Shown: in pieces, positions 8,429-18,420 of the stretch | Numbering within the stretch: the stretch's first letter is position 1 | Layout of the letters: every line of letters begins with the position of its first letter | Assembly: GCA_963210315.1 (NCBI GenBank) | Contig: OY723254.1 | Span: 1,456,379 to 1,520,378, forward strand | Reading direction: 5' to 3' | DNA from: Rhynchopus euleeides | Lineage: Eukaryota > Euglenozoa > Diplonemea > Diplonemida > Diplonemidae | Length of the DNA: 64,000 nt | Made by a program: the position numbers and the translations under genes | Notes under the pieces: generated by a model | The model's database searches: none | What the model saw: the letters and a program-made list of their open reading frames with translations, nothing else | What the model was told of the DNA's origin: nothing

Positions 8429-10954
8429 ATGCCGCAATTCAGCCAGTTTTGCCCAGACCACAACATCTACCCGATAGGAGAAGCCTTTCGGCTTCACAGC
8501 ACGATGGGGAGAGCGAAGCAGGTCTCACAATCCCAGAATCTCGCGAAGACCTTCAAGCGGAAACACGGTGCCGATAGGAGCGAGAGCGAGAGCGGGGACA
8601 GTGAGTCGGACAAGCCCGTCGCCAAGTCAGCGAAGAAGTCAGCAAAAAAATCAACGACTAAACCCGCTTCCAAAGCTGCCCAGAAAGCCGCTCCAAAAAA
8701 GGGAAACCACAAAAAGGATGACGAGACAGACACGCCAGCTAATGCAGACACACCAACGAAACCAAAGGAAATCCAGAAGAAGCTTGCGGAGGCCCGTTCG
8801 ACAAAGACCGGATTGGTCACGCCTGCGGTGCGTCTGACAAAGCTCAAGGAGGCCGCAGCAAAGGACGGCTTCGATGTCGGTTGCTTGGAGGTGAAGAAGG
8901 TCGGCGCGTTGGAGAAAGTGCACCGAGACACGAAGCTGAAAGAAGGATTCAGGGAAGCCGACACAGTGCTGTTCTGCGAGGCGTGCAAGGTGGTCCTGGA
9001 TCACGTGGAAAGTTCGACGGCCAGAAACCATGTGAAGAAAAGTGAGACGCACAAAAGAAGGGCGACGGAGCTTGCGGAGAAGCCTCATCCCCCACCTGCT
9101 GCCACCGCCACACCTGCCGCCAAAAGCCGCCCCACTACGACCTCCAAGTTTGAAGCGCAGGCTGACCTGGACTACGTGTGCACGATCGGCGACTTCACGA
9201 CAAGCCAGAGGGTGCTGTTGGACATGACACTCTCGAAGCACTTCGACCTGGGCGTTGCATCATCCACACGCAGTATCAACCAGAGGCGGGATGCACACTG
9301 CCACCACATGGAGACACTTCTCCGTGCGAGGCTGGATTCCGGCCTCGTTGGGCTTGGTGTGGACGGGGGGGTGCTGAAGAAACTGCATGTGCCCACCATG
9401 GTTGTGATCGCGTATCTGCCGGAGGGTACAGTTGTAACGGACGTCAGATCCCTGCCAAGCGGGGACAGTTACACCACGCAGAGGCTGTCGGAGCTGATGG
9501 ATGAAGTCGTGGCAAAATTACAGATAAAAGTCGCCTTCTACGTGCTGGACCGCTACTCTGTCAATCAAGCTTATTGCGCGCAGATGGAAGCGAAGAGGGC
9601 GGTCGTCTGGTGCTTTGGCCACCACCTGGCGACTGAGGCGAAGCGGTTCTACAAGGAGCGCTACCCGGCGGGCTGCGAGGTGTGCAGCCTGTTCTCGTGT
9701 ATGTTCGCCGGGGTCAACGCCCGGAGGCGCAGATGGCGCAAGTTTCAGATTGACTTCAAGAAGGATGCGCAGAAGGAGCTGCGGGGCCTGTGCAACAAGC
9801 TCGGCAAGATTGAGCTGCTTGTGAAGTTTGTGGAGACGGGGCGTGCAGATGTTGAAAGCCTCGCAAAGCACTTCCCCGACGCAGAAGACCCTTTGGTAGC
9901 GGGGAAGGAGTGGGTGGCCACCGAGAGGTCGAAGAGCGAGGTCCACGAACAGACAGGGAGCGTACAAGTGGATGAGGAAAAGACTGAGGCACCGCAGACG
10001 ACGTCACAGACGCGGTGGTGTGCGTTGTTTGAGGTGAACGCACACATATACCGTAGGCGCGAGACCCTCCTCGCATTCCTCCAGTCAGAGATGGCGCGCT
10101 CATACAAACCAGCATCACTGCGGCAGCTTTCGGTGCTCCTGTGCAATGATGAAAAGCGCACGAAGGCATTTGATGAGATGGGGGCCATGGAGGAGAGATT
10201 CGCGCCGCTGCGCGAGTTCTTCCTGTGGGTATCAAACCCGCCAAAGGGGATGAACGAGGCACACGCAGTTCATCTGCGTGTGAGGAAGGCAATCCGGGCC
10301 GCTGGCCCGGAAGAGAAGGTGCTTCTCCAACAGATCTGGAGCTCTTACAAGTCTCGAGACCTTTTCGAGCACCTTGCCATTTTCGACCCTGAGTCGGTGG
10401 CAACGGAGACAGTTGATGAGGCTGTGATGGCAGCGTCGGACTCCAAGTGGCAGGAGTTGTTTCCGGCGCTGTTCACGGACCCCGTGCTCCAACAACTGAC
10501 GACATACAAGCAGCTCGACTTCGACGTCCTCTGCCAATTCCCTACCGCATCAGCGTTCTGGCACTTCCACCTCACCTCAGAGTTGGGAGACCTCGCCCAG
10601 GTTGTCACCTGCCTGCTAACCATGCCTGCCTCAGTGACTGGTGTCGACAGCATTTACTCGGTGGCGTCGAGTATGCTGACTGCTGCGGGCACTGCCCCGA
10701 AAACTTTCTGCAAGCGCCTGTTCACCCGTGCCAACGGTGACATTGAAGGGCGCTTTGCGGACCAGGAGCGGAAGGAAGCACTGCGTCTTCAGCGGGCTCG
10801 CCTCGCACTGGAAGGCGTTCTGCCAACCCACACTGGATGTGGGGACGACGACGACGATGACGAAGGCAGCGACGACGACGACAGAGATGAGGGCAACCTT
10901 GCTTCCTCTGGCGAAAACCTGATGACGGATGTGATTGATCTCGATCTGGTTTAA
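8429..10954 (+). CDS. hAT-like transposase with N-terminal zinc finger
   Basis: An 841-codon open frame. An alternative in-frame ATG lies at 8504 (MGRAKQVSQ), leaving 816 residues and a more natural start. Residues about 35-120 are Lys/Ala-rich and probably nuclear-targeting or DNA-binding. Around residues 180-212 FCEACKVV then NHVKKSETHK form a C-x2-C...H-x5-H finger resembling BED or U1-type fingers. The central part has VGLGVDGGVLKKL (candidate first Asp), YVLDRYSVNQA (candidate second Asp) and WCFGHHLATEAKRF (the C-x2-H of hAT RNase H-like folds). A late segment VDSIYSVASSML recalls the hAT dimerisation region. The C-terminus has a long Asp run (about residues 808-825). Role: probable cut-and-paste transposase acting on the long inverted repeats either side. 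Assignment to hAT is by motif order only; a KDZ or other RNase H-like family is possible. Confidence 0.65.
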   Translation: MPQFSQFCPDHNIYPIGEAFRLHSTMGRAKQVSQSQNLAKTFKRKHGADRSESESGDSESDKPVAKSAKKSAKKSTTKPASKAAQKAAPKKGNHKKDDETDTPANADTPTKPKEIQKKLAEARSTKTGLVTPAVRLTKLKEAAAKDGFDVGCLEVKKVGALEKVHRDTKLKEGFREADTVLFCEACKVVLDHVESSTARNHVKKSETHKRRATELAEKPHPPPAATATPAAKSRPTTTSKFEAQADLDYVCTIGDFTTSQRVLLDMTLSKHFDLGVASSTRSINQRRDAHCHHMETLLRARLDSGLVGLGVDGGVLKKLHVPTMVVIAYLPEGTVVTDVRSLPSGDSYTTQRLSELMDEVVAKLQIKVAFYVLDRYSVNQAYCAQMEAKRAVVWCFGHHLATEAKRFYKERYPAGCEVCSLFSCMFAGVNARRRRWRKFQIDFKKDAQKELRGLCNKLGKIELLVKFVETGRADVESLAKHFPDAEDPLVAGKEWVATERSKSEVHEQTGSVQVDEEKTEAPQTTSQTRWCALFEVNAHIYRRRETLLAFLQSEMARSYKPASLRQLSVLLCNDEKRTKAFDEMGAMEERFAPLREFFLWVSNPPKGMNEAHAVHLRVRKAIRAAGPEEKVLLQQIWSSYKSRDLFEHLAIFDPESVATETVDEAVMAASDSKWQELFPALFTDPVLQQLTTYKQLDFDVLCQFPTASAFWHFHLTSELGDLAQVVTCLLTMPASVTGVDSIYSVASSMLTAAGTAPKTFCKRLFTRANGDIEGRFADQERKEALRLQRARLALEGVLPTHTGCGDDDDDDEGSDDDDRDEGNLASSGENLMTDVIDLDLV

Positions 10955-11058
10955 TCACGGGGTAGAATGGGAGTGGGTGGGGGTGTGATATCTTTTTTCC
11001 TTTTTGTTTATGGCCCCGAGCGTGGGTGGGTCTTCACTCACTACCAGTCAAGTCTGGT

Positions 11059-11308
11059 TTCGCCCCCACGCTAAAATATTGCTCCAAATATTTCCTCGAG
11101 TGGCAGCTTGGAGGGGGGTCATAAAATGTCAGCAAACCCACTTTGTGCGTGACAGAGAAGGCAGGCATCAGAGTTCGCTCGGTGCGACCTCCACTAAACA
11201 AAAAAATGAACGTGTGTGTGTGTGTGCGCGGAGGGGGGGGGGGCATTCTTGTCGAAAGCGAAGGTACTGGTGGTGGTGGTGGGGGGGTCAAATATGACAA
11301 AGCGCTTG
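11059..11308. repeat. Right inner inverted repeat flanking the transposase gene
   Basis: Reverse complement of 7961-8130 in two blocks (11059-11134 and 11231-11308) with a spacer that contains a GTGTGTGTGT run. Confidence 0.8.
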
Positions 11309-11760
11309 GGGAAGTGACATCAAGAACAAACAGGTACTGGTGGGGTAGGGGGGGGGGGGTGTTCATCCGAACACGGTGGGATCTTGTAAATTTTACATGT
11401 ATAACTACAAGTATATACATGTATTATACATGTATAATACTTGCATGTCAACTATTATACATGTATAATACATGTATATGCCTGAAATATACATGTAAAA
11501 TACATGTATATCAAGTAAAAATACAACTATAATACTTGCATGTCAACTATTATACTTGTATTTTTACTTGATATACATGTATTTTTGCATGTATATTTCA
11601 GGCATTTACATGTATTTTACATGTATAATACTTGTCATGCAAGTATTATACATGTATAATACTTGCATGACAAGTATTATACATGTAAAATACATGTAAA
11701 TGCCTGAAATATACATGTAAAATACATGTATATCAAGTAAAAATACAAGTATAATAGTCT

Positions 11761-13043
11761 GGTGCCCCTGATTTACCCCCTTTTCACTACGCACAAACTA
11801 CGCAATCTGGGGGGGGGGGTCTCGCTTTTTGGTCCCCCCCCAGTTTTTTTTGGTCCCCCTTTCTGTGTGGCTACTGAGACAGGACTGGAGGCACTGCGCT
11901 GACCGAGAAAAAAAATATTGCCAGAACTCACTATGTACCGTCCGAAAGAACAGGGGAAACACCTGGGCAAGGTTGCCCCATGCCCAGAAACACCTGGGAA
12001 GGAAGTGAGCTCCAGGAGCCGCGTAGTACCCCCTACACACTTCTACGAAACAACAGCTGCAGAGATGGTCCGGATGCCCCGAAAAAAAACCTACACACAC
12101 ACTCCATCATCCACACTGCACCTAGGAACAACAATGACGAGTGTCGACACGTTCGACACCGTGTGGAAGGCGTTTGAGACACGCCTTCCTCCCAAACAGG
12201 GTCGCAAAAAATCCGAGAGTGAGCGGGACGACAAGAGGCGCGTCCGAGCGATCTGGAGAGCGCAGTCCTTTCTCTGTGGCAAGGACGCAGTCGTGGTTGG
12301 GTCGGTGCAGTTCGAACACGGGGAGAACACCTTGGAGATTGCAAGTGATGATACGCTCACAGCCTTCAGGGCGATGCAAGGTGCCACCCTGAAGGTGGCC
12401 CTCGACATTAAGGCGAGCGTCGACCGAGGGGTCGACGAAAAGCTGAAGAAGGCGCTGCTGGCACGGGACCCCGCGGGGTATACGGAGGTCACCGCCACAC
12501 AGGCAACCTCCGCTGACAACGTCCAGGAGACGTTATCAGAGGGGATCACAACGGCACTAGAGATCTGTGTCACGGGATCCAGGCGCCCACTCTCCCTCGA
12601 CGGTCTGGGGATTGTTGTTGGGCATGGTGTCGTTACCTGCAGCTGCAAGAAAAAGATTCCGAGCCACGTCGGAAAATTGAGCAGTACCGATGCATTTCTA
12701 CGCCACGCAACGAGCTGCAAGACACTGAAGAAGAAGCTGGATCATCCCGACGAGCTGAAGCAGGCACCGCGCCAAAGGGCACCCCGAAAGACAGCTGCAA
12801 AGCCGGCGTCGAAACCCGCACCGAAGGCTGCCAGCGCTGCAGCACCTGAAGAACCTGAAGAACCTGCAGCACCTGAAGCGCCTGCACCCGCACTGACCCC
12901 GGAACAGCAAGAACTCCTTGAGTTTGGGAACCCGGCAAAGAGACAGAGAACTGGCTGAGGCCGGAAAAGGGGACCAAAAAATGAGACCCCCCCCCCCTTT
13001 TCACTACGCACAAACTACGCAATATGGGGTCGTCAGGGGCACC
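11761..13043 (+). mobile_element. GGTGCCCCTGA-ended element carrying a 274-codon gene
   Basis: Ends GGTGCCCCTGA and TCAGGGGCACC, each followed inward by TTTTCACTACGCACAAACTA or its complement. AATAG occurs at 11753-11757 and 13044-13048. Restoring one copy recreates the foldback sequence AATAGTTGACATGCAAG found elsewhere in the same palindrome family. Three extra bases (TCT) lie between the left AATAG and the terminus. A 989-bp relative lies at 33596-34584. Confidence 0.8.
12134..12958 (+). CDS. Unknown protein of the GGTGCCCCTGA element
   Basis: A 274-residue frame from the ATG at 12134; in-frame upstream ATGs at 12065 and 11933 are possible. Not recognised as a transposase. The first 190 residues are mixed charged and globular-looking. 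VTCSCKKKIPSHVG followed by RHATSCKTLKK gives a Cys-x-Cys...His-x4-Cys cluster (about residues 172-200) that may bind zinc. The C-terminal 70 residues are Lys/Ala/Pro/Glu-rich with EEPEEPAAPEAP-type repeats and end in KRQRTG, a plausible nuclear signal. It is the only sizeable gene in its element and is retained in decayed form in the second copy. It therefore probably belongs to the element, perhaps as a DNA-binding accessory protein; function is unknown. Confidence 0.6.
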   Translation: MTSVDTFDTVWKAFETRLPPKQGRKKSESERDDKRRVRAIWRAQSFLCGKDAVVVGSVQFEHGENTLEIASDDTLTAFRAMQGATLKVALDIKASVDRGVDEKLKKALLARDPAGYTEVTATQATSADNVQETLSEGITTALEICVTGSRRPLSLDGLGIVVGHGVVTCSCKKKIPSHVGKLSSTDAFLRHATSCKTLKKKLDHPDELKQAPRQRAPRKTAAKPASKPAPKAASAAAPEEPEEPAAPEAPAPALTPEQQELLEFGNPAKRQRTG

Positions 13044-13576
13044 AATAGTTGACATGCAAGTATTATACTTGTATTTTTACTTGATATACATGTATTTTAC
13101 ATGTATATTTCAGGCATATACATGTATTATACATGTATAATAGTTGACATGCAAGTATTATACATGTATAATACATGTATATACTTGTAGTTATACATGT
13201 AAAATTTACAAGATCCCACCGTGAAAGCATGCGACGTGCTCCTGTGGTTGGCCTGGGGAGTGGGGGAGGGGGGGTGTTTTGGGGGGAAGGCACACCTTTC
13301 TCTGGGGCCGTCAGACACACCAGCATGAGCGCTGCCAAAAAATCAGTCAACAGGGTGTATTGGTTCACTGTGACGTCCCCGTGAAGCAGCCCTACCCCAA
13401 GGAAATCCCCACTGAAAATCCCCGGTAATACGAAAACGGGTATTACCGGACCCGGTAATACCCCCGATTTTACCCGGTAATACCCGGTAATGGGGGCCGA
13501 TTACCGGGTTTCCGGTAATACCCGGTAATACCGGTTACCCGTTAACGGGGCAGATTCATGTTTCTCATTATTGTTA

Positions 13577-13889
13577 CCGTATACGTAAATATTTTGGAAC
13601 GTAAATATTATGGAACGTAAATATTTTGGAACGCTGGTGGGTTGGCGTTCCAGATTTTTTTCGTTCCATAATATTTACAGGGCTTTCTGCGACTCGGGGA
13701 CTTGGGCCAGGTGATCGGACGGCATACAGAGTCCCTGACGGGGCCTACTCGTGCACTTTTCGCGCGATTCCTGAGGCAAGCCATCCTCACCACCGAGTCC
13801 CCAACTGGCCCTGTAAATATTATGGAACGTAAATATTATGGAACGGACCGGCCAAAAATGGGCCCGTTCCATAATATTTACGTATACGG
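13577..13889. mobile_element. CCGTATACG MITE, copy 1 (TA target)
   Basis: A 313-bp non-coding element with ends CCGTATACGTAAATATT and its complement, inner repeats of GTAAATATTATGGAACG, and a conserved core containing GACTCGGGGACTTGG. TA flanks both sides (13575-13576 and 13890-13891). Orientation is opposite to the other two copies. The core has no start-to-stop reading frame of interest. Confidence 0.85.
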
Positions 13890-14444
13890 TATAACAGTTG
13901 ATACAATACACTAGCTCGGCAAATGCTTGGAGCCCCACCGGGAAGGTGTGTGTCGACATATAGCTCGGCACACGCCTGAAGCGCCACCGTGACGACATGT
14001 TCGTCTCTGCTGAAGCACTCCTACACAGGGGGGCTTCCGGTTCCTGTCCATGCAGAGGTTCTCAAAGCAGATAATGCCGAGACCTGTGGTGCGCTCTCGT
14101 TTGTTGATCCAGAGACCAAAAATGTGGAACGGCATGCTGCCCGTTCACTCATTTTTGCCTTGGGAGACACCCACTTGCCAAGGCGTTCGCTGCCGTGCGC
14201 CACGTGGCGCAAGGCACCTCTGTGTGCCCAAATAAAGTCCAGTAGCCCACCCAGAAAACCCCCATTTTTCCGCCCCTGACCCGCCCTTTTTTGAGGAACG
14301 CCCCTTTTTTTTCGGCCATTTTTCGCCCTTTTTGCCCGTTTTTAAGCGGTAGATTCGCCCCTCAGGAGCCCTTTTTCGAAAAAGGGCGAAGTGCCCCTGG
14401 GGCGCCCTTTTTGCCCTTTTTTTTCCAAGGGCGGTACATCTATG

Positions 14445-14694
14445 CAGTTGTAACACTTTCCGGTAGGGGCCACCAGGGGGGTCTGGGGACCAGACCTGTG
14501 GCATGTATCTGGAGACTACCTTGTGCCTGCGCGATAATGCGGAGTCATATCGGGTGATGGAGACCGGACGGCCCTCAGTAGCCTCAGTAAGCTGGACGCA
14601 GCAAGCCCACCCAATCTGGACGCCCGCAAGGAACAGATGTTCACTACTGTCCTTCGGTCGAAGGCTCGCTTGCCAGGGGGTTGTAACAACCCTA
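14445..14694. other. No gene; diverged copy of an interspersed repeat
   Basis: Around 14620-14655 CGCCCGCAAG followed by ACAGATGTTCACTACTGTCC resembles the interspersed repeat at 36905-37000. Otherwise nothing is recognised. Confidence 0.45.
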
Positions 14695-15062
14695 ACCCTG
14701 ATCAGTGCTGGCGCGCTCGACCGGTGCCCGGTCGAATGAATTTTTCAAATATTTTTTTTTGGGGGCGGATTTGCTGGCTTGGCGCGCTTCGCGCGCCAAG
14801 CCCTCCCAGCATCGAGTCCCGTGCACTTCCCTGCCTGCCACACCACCCCCCTCGGCCCCGTCCCTAGCACCGGGGCATTGTTGGCTGGTGTGCCCGCGGC
14901 ACGGGTCGTCGTCGAAAACCAATGACGGGGCCTGTGTTCCTGGGGCACTGACGAGGCCGAAGGGGTTCACCTATTCGGCCCCCGGTCGAATGGTCGAATG
15001 GTGGCCCCCAAAACTTTTTCCGGTTGAATCGACCACCCCGCGCCAGCACTGACCCTGATCAG
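14695..15062. repeat. Inverted-repeat element
   Basis: CCCTGATCAGTGCTGGCGCG at the left is mirrored by GCGCCAGCACTGACCCTGAT at the right. Inside the left arm TCGACCGG is paired with CCGGTTGAATCGACC on the right. A perfect short hairpin GCTTGGCGCGCTTCGCGCGC lies near 14778. No gene. Confidence 0.65.
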
Positions 15063-15185
15063 GCAGAATATTGGTAACATTTTCTGGTTGAAAAACCCAC
15101 CCAAAAAAAATTATCGGATGATTATCGGATCCGATAATCGTCCGATAATGTATCGGATCCGATTCGGATGCACTGTATGCCTAGG

Positions 15186-15390
15186 GTACCCCGAGAGAAT
15201 GTCACCCCCCTCGAGGGCCCAGGGCCGAGGGGGGGTGACATTCTTCCCAGCTGCTACACAGGGCAACCGTTGAAGAATGCCACCCCCCTCTGTACAGGGT
15301 GGCTGTTGGAGAATGTCACCCCCCAAGCGGAGGCCGAGGGGGGGTGACATTCTCCATGGTCACCCAGGGGGTGACATTCTCTCGGGGTAC
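15186..15390. mobile_element. 205-bp palindromic insertion in the outer TIR, 6-bp TSD
   Basis: Ends GTACCCCGAGAGAATGTCAC and its complement, with internal copies of GAATGTCACCCCCC and its complement. It interrupts the terminal CCTAGG of the 6602-15396 element. CCTAGG is present on both sides (15180-15185 and 15391-15396), and removal restores the mirror image of the left end. Confidence 0.85.
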
Positions 15391-15945
15391 CCTAGGTATC
15401 AAAAACCCCCCCCCCCTCCCCCGCCTGTTTAAGTTGTCAACGATTGAAGTCTCGGGGGTGTGGGGTGGGGTCAGCCACCCCTTGACGTTGGCAAACCAAC
15501 CTCAAATCCAACCCTCCACCCCCCCCCCCCCCCCAACAACGATGAGGCAACAGCCATCGTATACACCAGGTGCACGAAAAGCCCCCCCTCCCCACGTGTG
15601 GCCAGTGTTTTCGCTTGGAAGATTTGGGGTGAAAAATCTTTAAAAAAAATAAAAAAGCTGGAAATCTCAGGAAGATATCTTCCTGGGGGGAAAAAACAAA
15701 AAAAATCTGGGAGGATTCTTCATATTCCTGGATTTCCCGAATTTCCTGGATTTCCCCCGGCCCCTTAGGCGATTTCAGGGCGGACAGGGCGGACATGTCC
15801 GGACCCGGAAATCCGGGTGTCCGGATGTCCGGGTCCAACACGGTGGGATCTTGTAAATTTTACATGTATAACTACAAGTATATACATGTATTATACATGT
15901 ATAATACTTGCATGTCAACTATTATACATGTATAATACATGTATA

Positions 15946-17972
15946 CATACATTGGGCGTTATTCCGTTACCAGTAACGGTAATAACGTTATTTTTGCGTT
16001 ATTTTTGACCCCAAAAAAGGCAGCATTTCCCGGTGAATCTGACCCGAAACTCGGGTCCCTACCCCCCCTAAAAGAATTTTCTTGGGTAAAATATCACTCC
16101 AGGGGGCCACTCCGTGATGTCAAAAAATTGGAAAACGTTTTCTCCTAAAATAACGCGTTATTTTTCCGTTATTTTCATGAAAACTTGCGTTATTCGGACA
16201 ATTTTGCGGGCGGATGGTGTAGTTTTTGGTGGAGATGGCTCCAGAATACCCCCCTGGGACCATTTTTTGGATAATAACGCACGGACATGTCGAGTTTCGT
16301 GAAAAAATCATGTTTTTTGGCTTTTTCAAGGCAAATACTGCAGAAACCCCTGCAACCTTGCAGCATCCAATGTTCCTGGAGTGAAATTTGGAGTGAAAAT
16401 CACTCCAAAATCACTCAATGTGGACGCAGAAGTGAATCCTTCAGGAATACACCCGCACACCTCACATTGGCGGTGTATAAACCACCTGATATTTTTACTC
16501 GTTACGAGCGACGAATTAGCGCGAAGTAGCGACGTGCCCATTTTTTCCCGGTCCGTTCTAAAATAGTTACGTTCCAAAAGTCCGTTACTGGTGCTGTCAA
16601 AGACGCTTCGCACAATATACGCACGAACTACCCAAAGTACGCTCGGGCTACGCACGAAGTACGCAGGAACTACGCAATTTGAACTTTCTTGCACCCCCCA
16701 GTCATTATTTGCACGCACTCCAGGTCCCATATTTGCACCAGTGCAAATATGAGACCTGGAGTGCAAATATGAGGAATTTCCGAGTTCGTCGTGATGTGCA
16801 AAACATGACTGGGTTGTGCAAGAAACCATCATCTGCACCCCGTATCGGCCTCAATTGCACCCTCGTGCAGGTAAAAAAAGGCCTCGGGCCTCCGGCCCTC
16901 GGACCGTTTTTTAATTACGCACACGACCTTCGCGCGGAAAGTGTCATTCAGCCCTGCCAAACGTGCTCTACACACCACCCCCTTCATCAGGCAAGTGGGT
17001 TTGTAAGGGTGTGTGGAAGCGTCAACGCTCGGGTGCAGGAAATTTACATTTTGGTCGCAAATGGCGTTACACATGCACTATGCACAACGTGTGCACGATT
17101 TCGGCAGAACTACGCACAACCAACGCAATTTGGACCTTTCAACAACACCATTCACGGTACTTCGATTTTGGGTGGGAAAGATGGGGCAAGGAAGTGGCAA
17201 AAACTGCGAAGAAGGTCGAAAATTTTCACATTTTCATCAGAAACCATATTCAACGGATTCCAATTTTCGGGTGAAATCAAGCAGGTTGGCACAATGGCTC
17301 ATGTTCACCCAAAAATGCACCTACCAAACCTCTTTTGCTTGATTTTTGGGACGGCATGGGTGATCCAGAGGCCAAAAATCACGATTTTTTCACCAATTCC
17401 TTCGACAACGGACAGTTCCAGACCACAAGGACCACATTTTGGGGTCAGAATTTTCTCGGTCAAAAAATTCGAAAAATCTGAAATCTCTCGGAATTTTGAG
17501 CATTTTTTGAGATTGGCATGCCCATTTTAGACCCTTTGCGTGGCTCTAAACCCAAAAATTTGCTCGAAAATGGTCTCAAATAGCCTAAAACAGCCCATTC
17601 TGGCCACCCCGAAAAAAAAATTCGAAAAGGGTCCCCCTATAGAAGTTGCCCAAAAATACCGAAAATAACGCGGTATTACCGGTAATAACGGTAATAACGT
17701 TACCGATAACGTTATTACCGTTACTGATAACGGTATTACCGTTACCGATAACGGTAATAACGGTAATAACGTTACCGATAACGTTATTACCGTTCCTGAT
17801 AACGGTAATAACGGTATTACCGTTATCGATAACGGTATAACGCGGAAAAATAACGTTACCGATTTTCGGATAACGTTATTCGGCCGTTCTGGAACGTTAT
17901 TAACGGTAAGTTATTTTACCGAAAAAATAACGGTATTACCGTTACTGGTAACGCAATAACGCCCGATGTATG
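15946..17972. mobile_element. 2-kb TIR element with TGTATA target duplication
   Basis: Ends CATACATTGGGCGTTATT and the reverse complement of CATACATCGGGCGTTATT. Arms are rich in GGTAATAACGTTACC motifs, very dense at 17660-17960. TGTATA flanks both sides (15940-15945 and 17973-17978). Deleting the element and one TSD yields ACATGTATATGCCTG, exactly as in foldback copy D. The interior has no credible gene. CTACGCACGAA-type repeats occur near 16620-16680. Confidence 0.85.
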
Positions 17973-18075
17973 TGTATATGCCTGAAATATACATGTAAAA
18001 TACATGTATATCAAGTAAAAATACATGTATAATACTTGCATGTCAACTATTATACATGTATTTTTACTTGATATA

Positions 18076-18420
18076 CCGTATACGTAAATATTATGGAACG
18101 TAAATATTATGGAACGGGCCCATTTTTGCCCGATCCGTTCCATAATATTTACGTTCCAAAATATTTACAGGGCCAGTTGGGGACTCGGTGGTGAGGATGG
18201 CTTGCCTCAGGAATCGCGCGAAAAGTGCACGAGTAGGTCCCGTCAGGGACTCTGTATGCCGTCCGATCACCTGGTCCAAGTCCCCGAGTCGCAGAAAGCC
18301 CTGTAAGTATTATGGAACGAAAAAAATCTGGAACGCCAACCCACCAGCGTTCCAAAATATTTACGTTCCATAATATTTACGTTCCAAAATATTTACGTTC
18401 CATAATATTTACGTATACGG
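18076..18420. mobile_element. CCGTATACG MITE, copy 2 (TA target)
   Basis: 345 bp, flanked by TA (18074-18075 and 18421-18422). Removing it restores TTGATATACATG as in the uninterrupted arms of the same palindrome family. Core sequence matches copy 3 closely and copy 1 in reverse. Confidence 0.9.

Larger units (their letters stand above)
11372..13223. mobile_element. CACGGTGG palindromic foldback element, copy A
   Basis: Starts CACGGTGGGATCTTGTAAAT and ends with its reverse complement. The body is an AT-rich palindrome of ACATGTA, TATACATG and CTTGCATG words, about 570 bp once the 11761-13043 insertion is removed. AA stands on both sides (11370-11371; 13224-13225), compatible with a 2-bp TSD. 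No coding sequence belongs to this element. Confidence 0.8.
7712..13560. mobile_element. Third-level TIR element carrying a hAT-like transposase gene
   Basis: Ends CATGAATCTGCCCCGTTAAC (7712) and its reverse complement (to 13560) are flanked by an exact 6-bp direct repeat TTTCTC (7706-7711 and 13561-13566). The outer arms are made of CGGTAATACCCGG-type repeats. The 841-codon transposase-like gene lies between them, and a CACGGTGG foldback (11372-13223) has inserted in or beside the right arm. A 6-bp TSD is not the 8 bp of classical hAT. Either the transposase belongs to a separate inner element or this lineage differs. Confidence 0.75.
7106..14444. mobile_element. Second-level TIR element (CATAGATGTACCGCCCTTGG ends)
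   Basis: CATAGATGTACCGCCCTTGG followed by an A-run and GGGCAAAAAGGGCG at 7106 is repeated in reverse complement at 14400-14444. The arms continue inward as diverged GGGCG/CGCCC-rich sequence (to about 7290 and from about 14240). GTTGTA stands next to the left end and two bases beyond the right end, so a 6-bp TSD is possible but not exact. Between the arms and the inner element (7290-7705 and 13890-14240) no gene is recognised. Confidence 0.65.
6602..15396. mobile_element. Outermost TIR element of a nested stack, TA target duplication
   Basis: The left end CCTAGGCATACAGTGCATCC (6602) is matched in reverse at the right end, after removal of a 205-bp insertion at 15186-15390 that split the terminal CCTAGG. 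Flanking dinucleotides are TA at 6600-6601 and TA at 15397-15398. Inside each end are clusters of ATTATCGGAC and its complement (6630-6765; 15108-15170). Everything between 7106 and 14444 appears to be later insertions. No transposase gene can be assigned to this level, so it is probably non-autonomous. Confidence 0.7.

Noticed and set aside
11005-11300. Short open frame downstream of the hAT-like gene
   Set aside because: It lies entirely within the right inverted repeat and its GT/GGT runs.
16679-17530. 283-codon open frame inside the TGTATA-flanked element
   Set aside because: Composition is irregular, no domain is visible, and the surrounding sequence is non-coding repeat.
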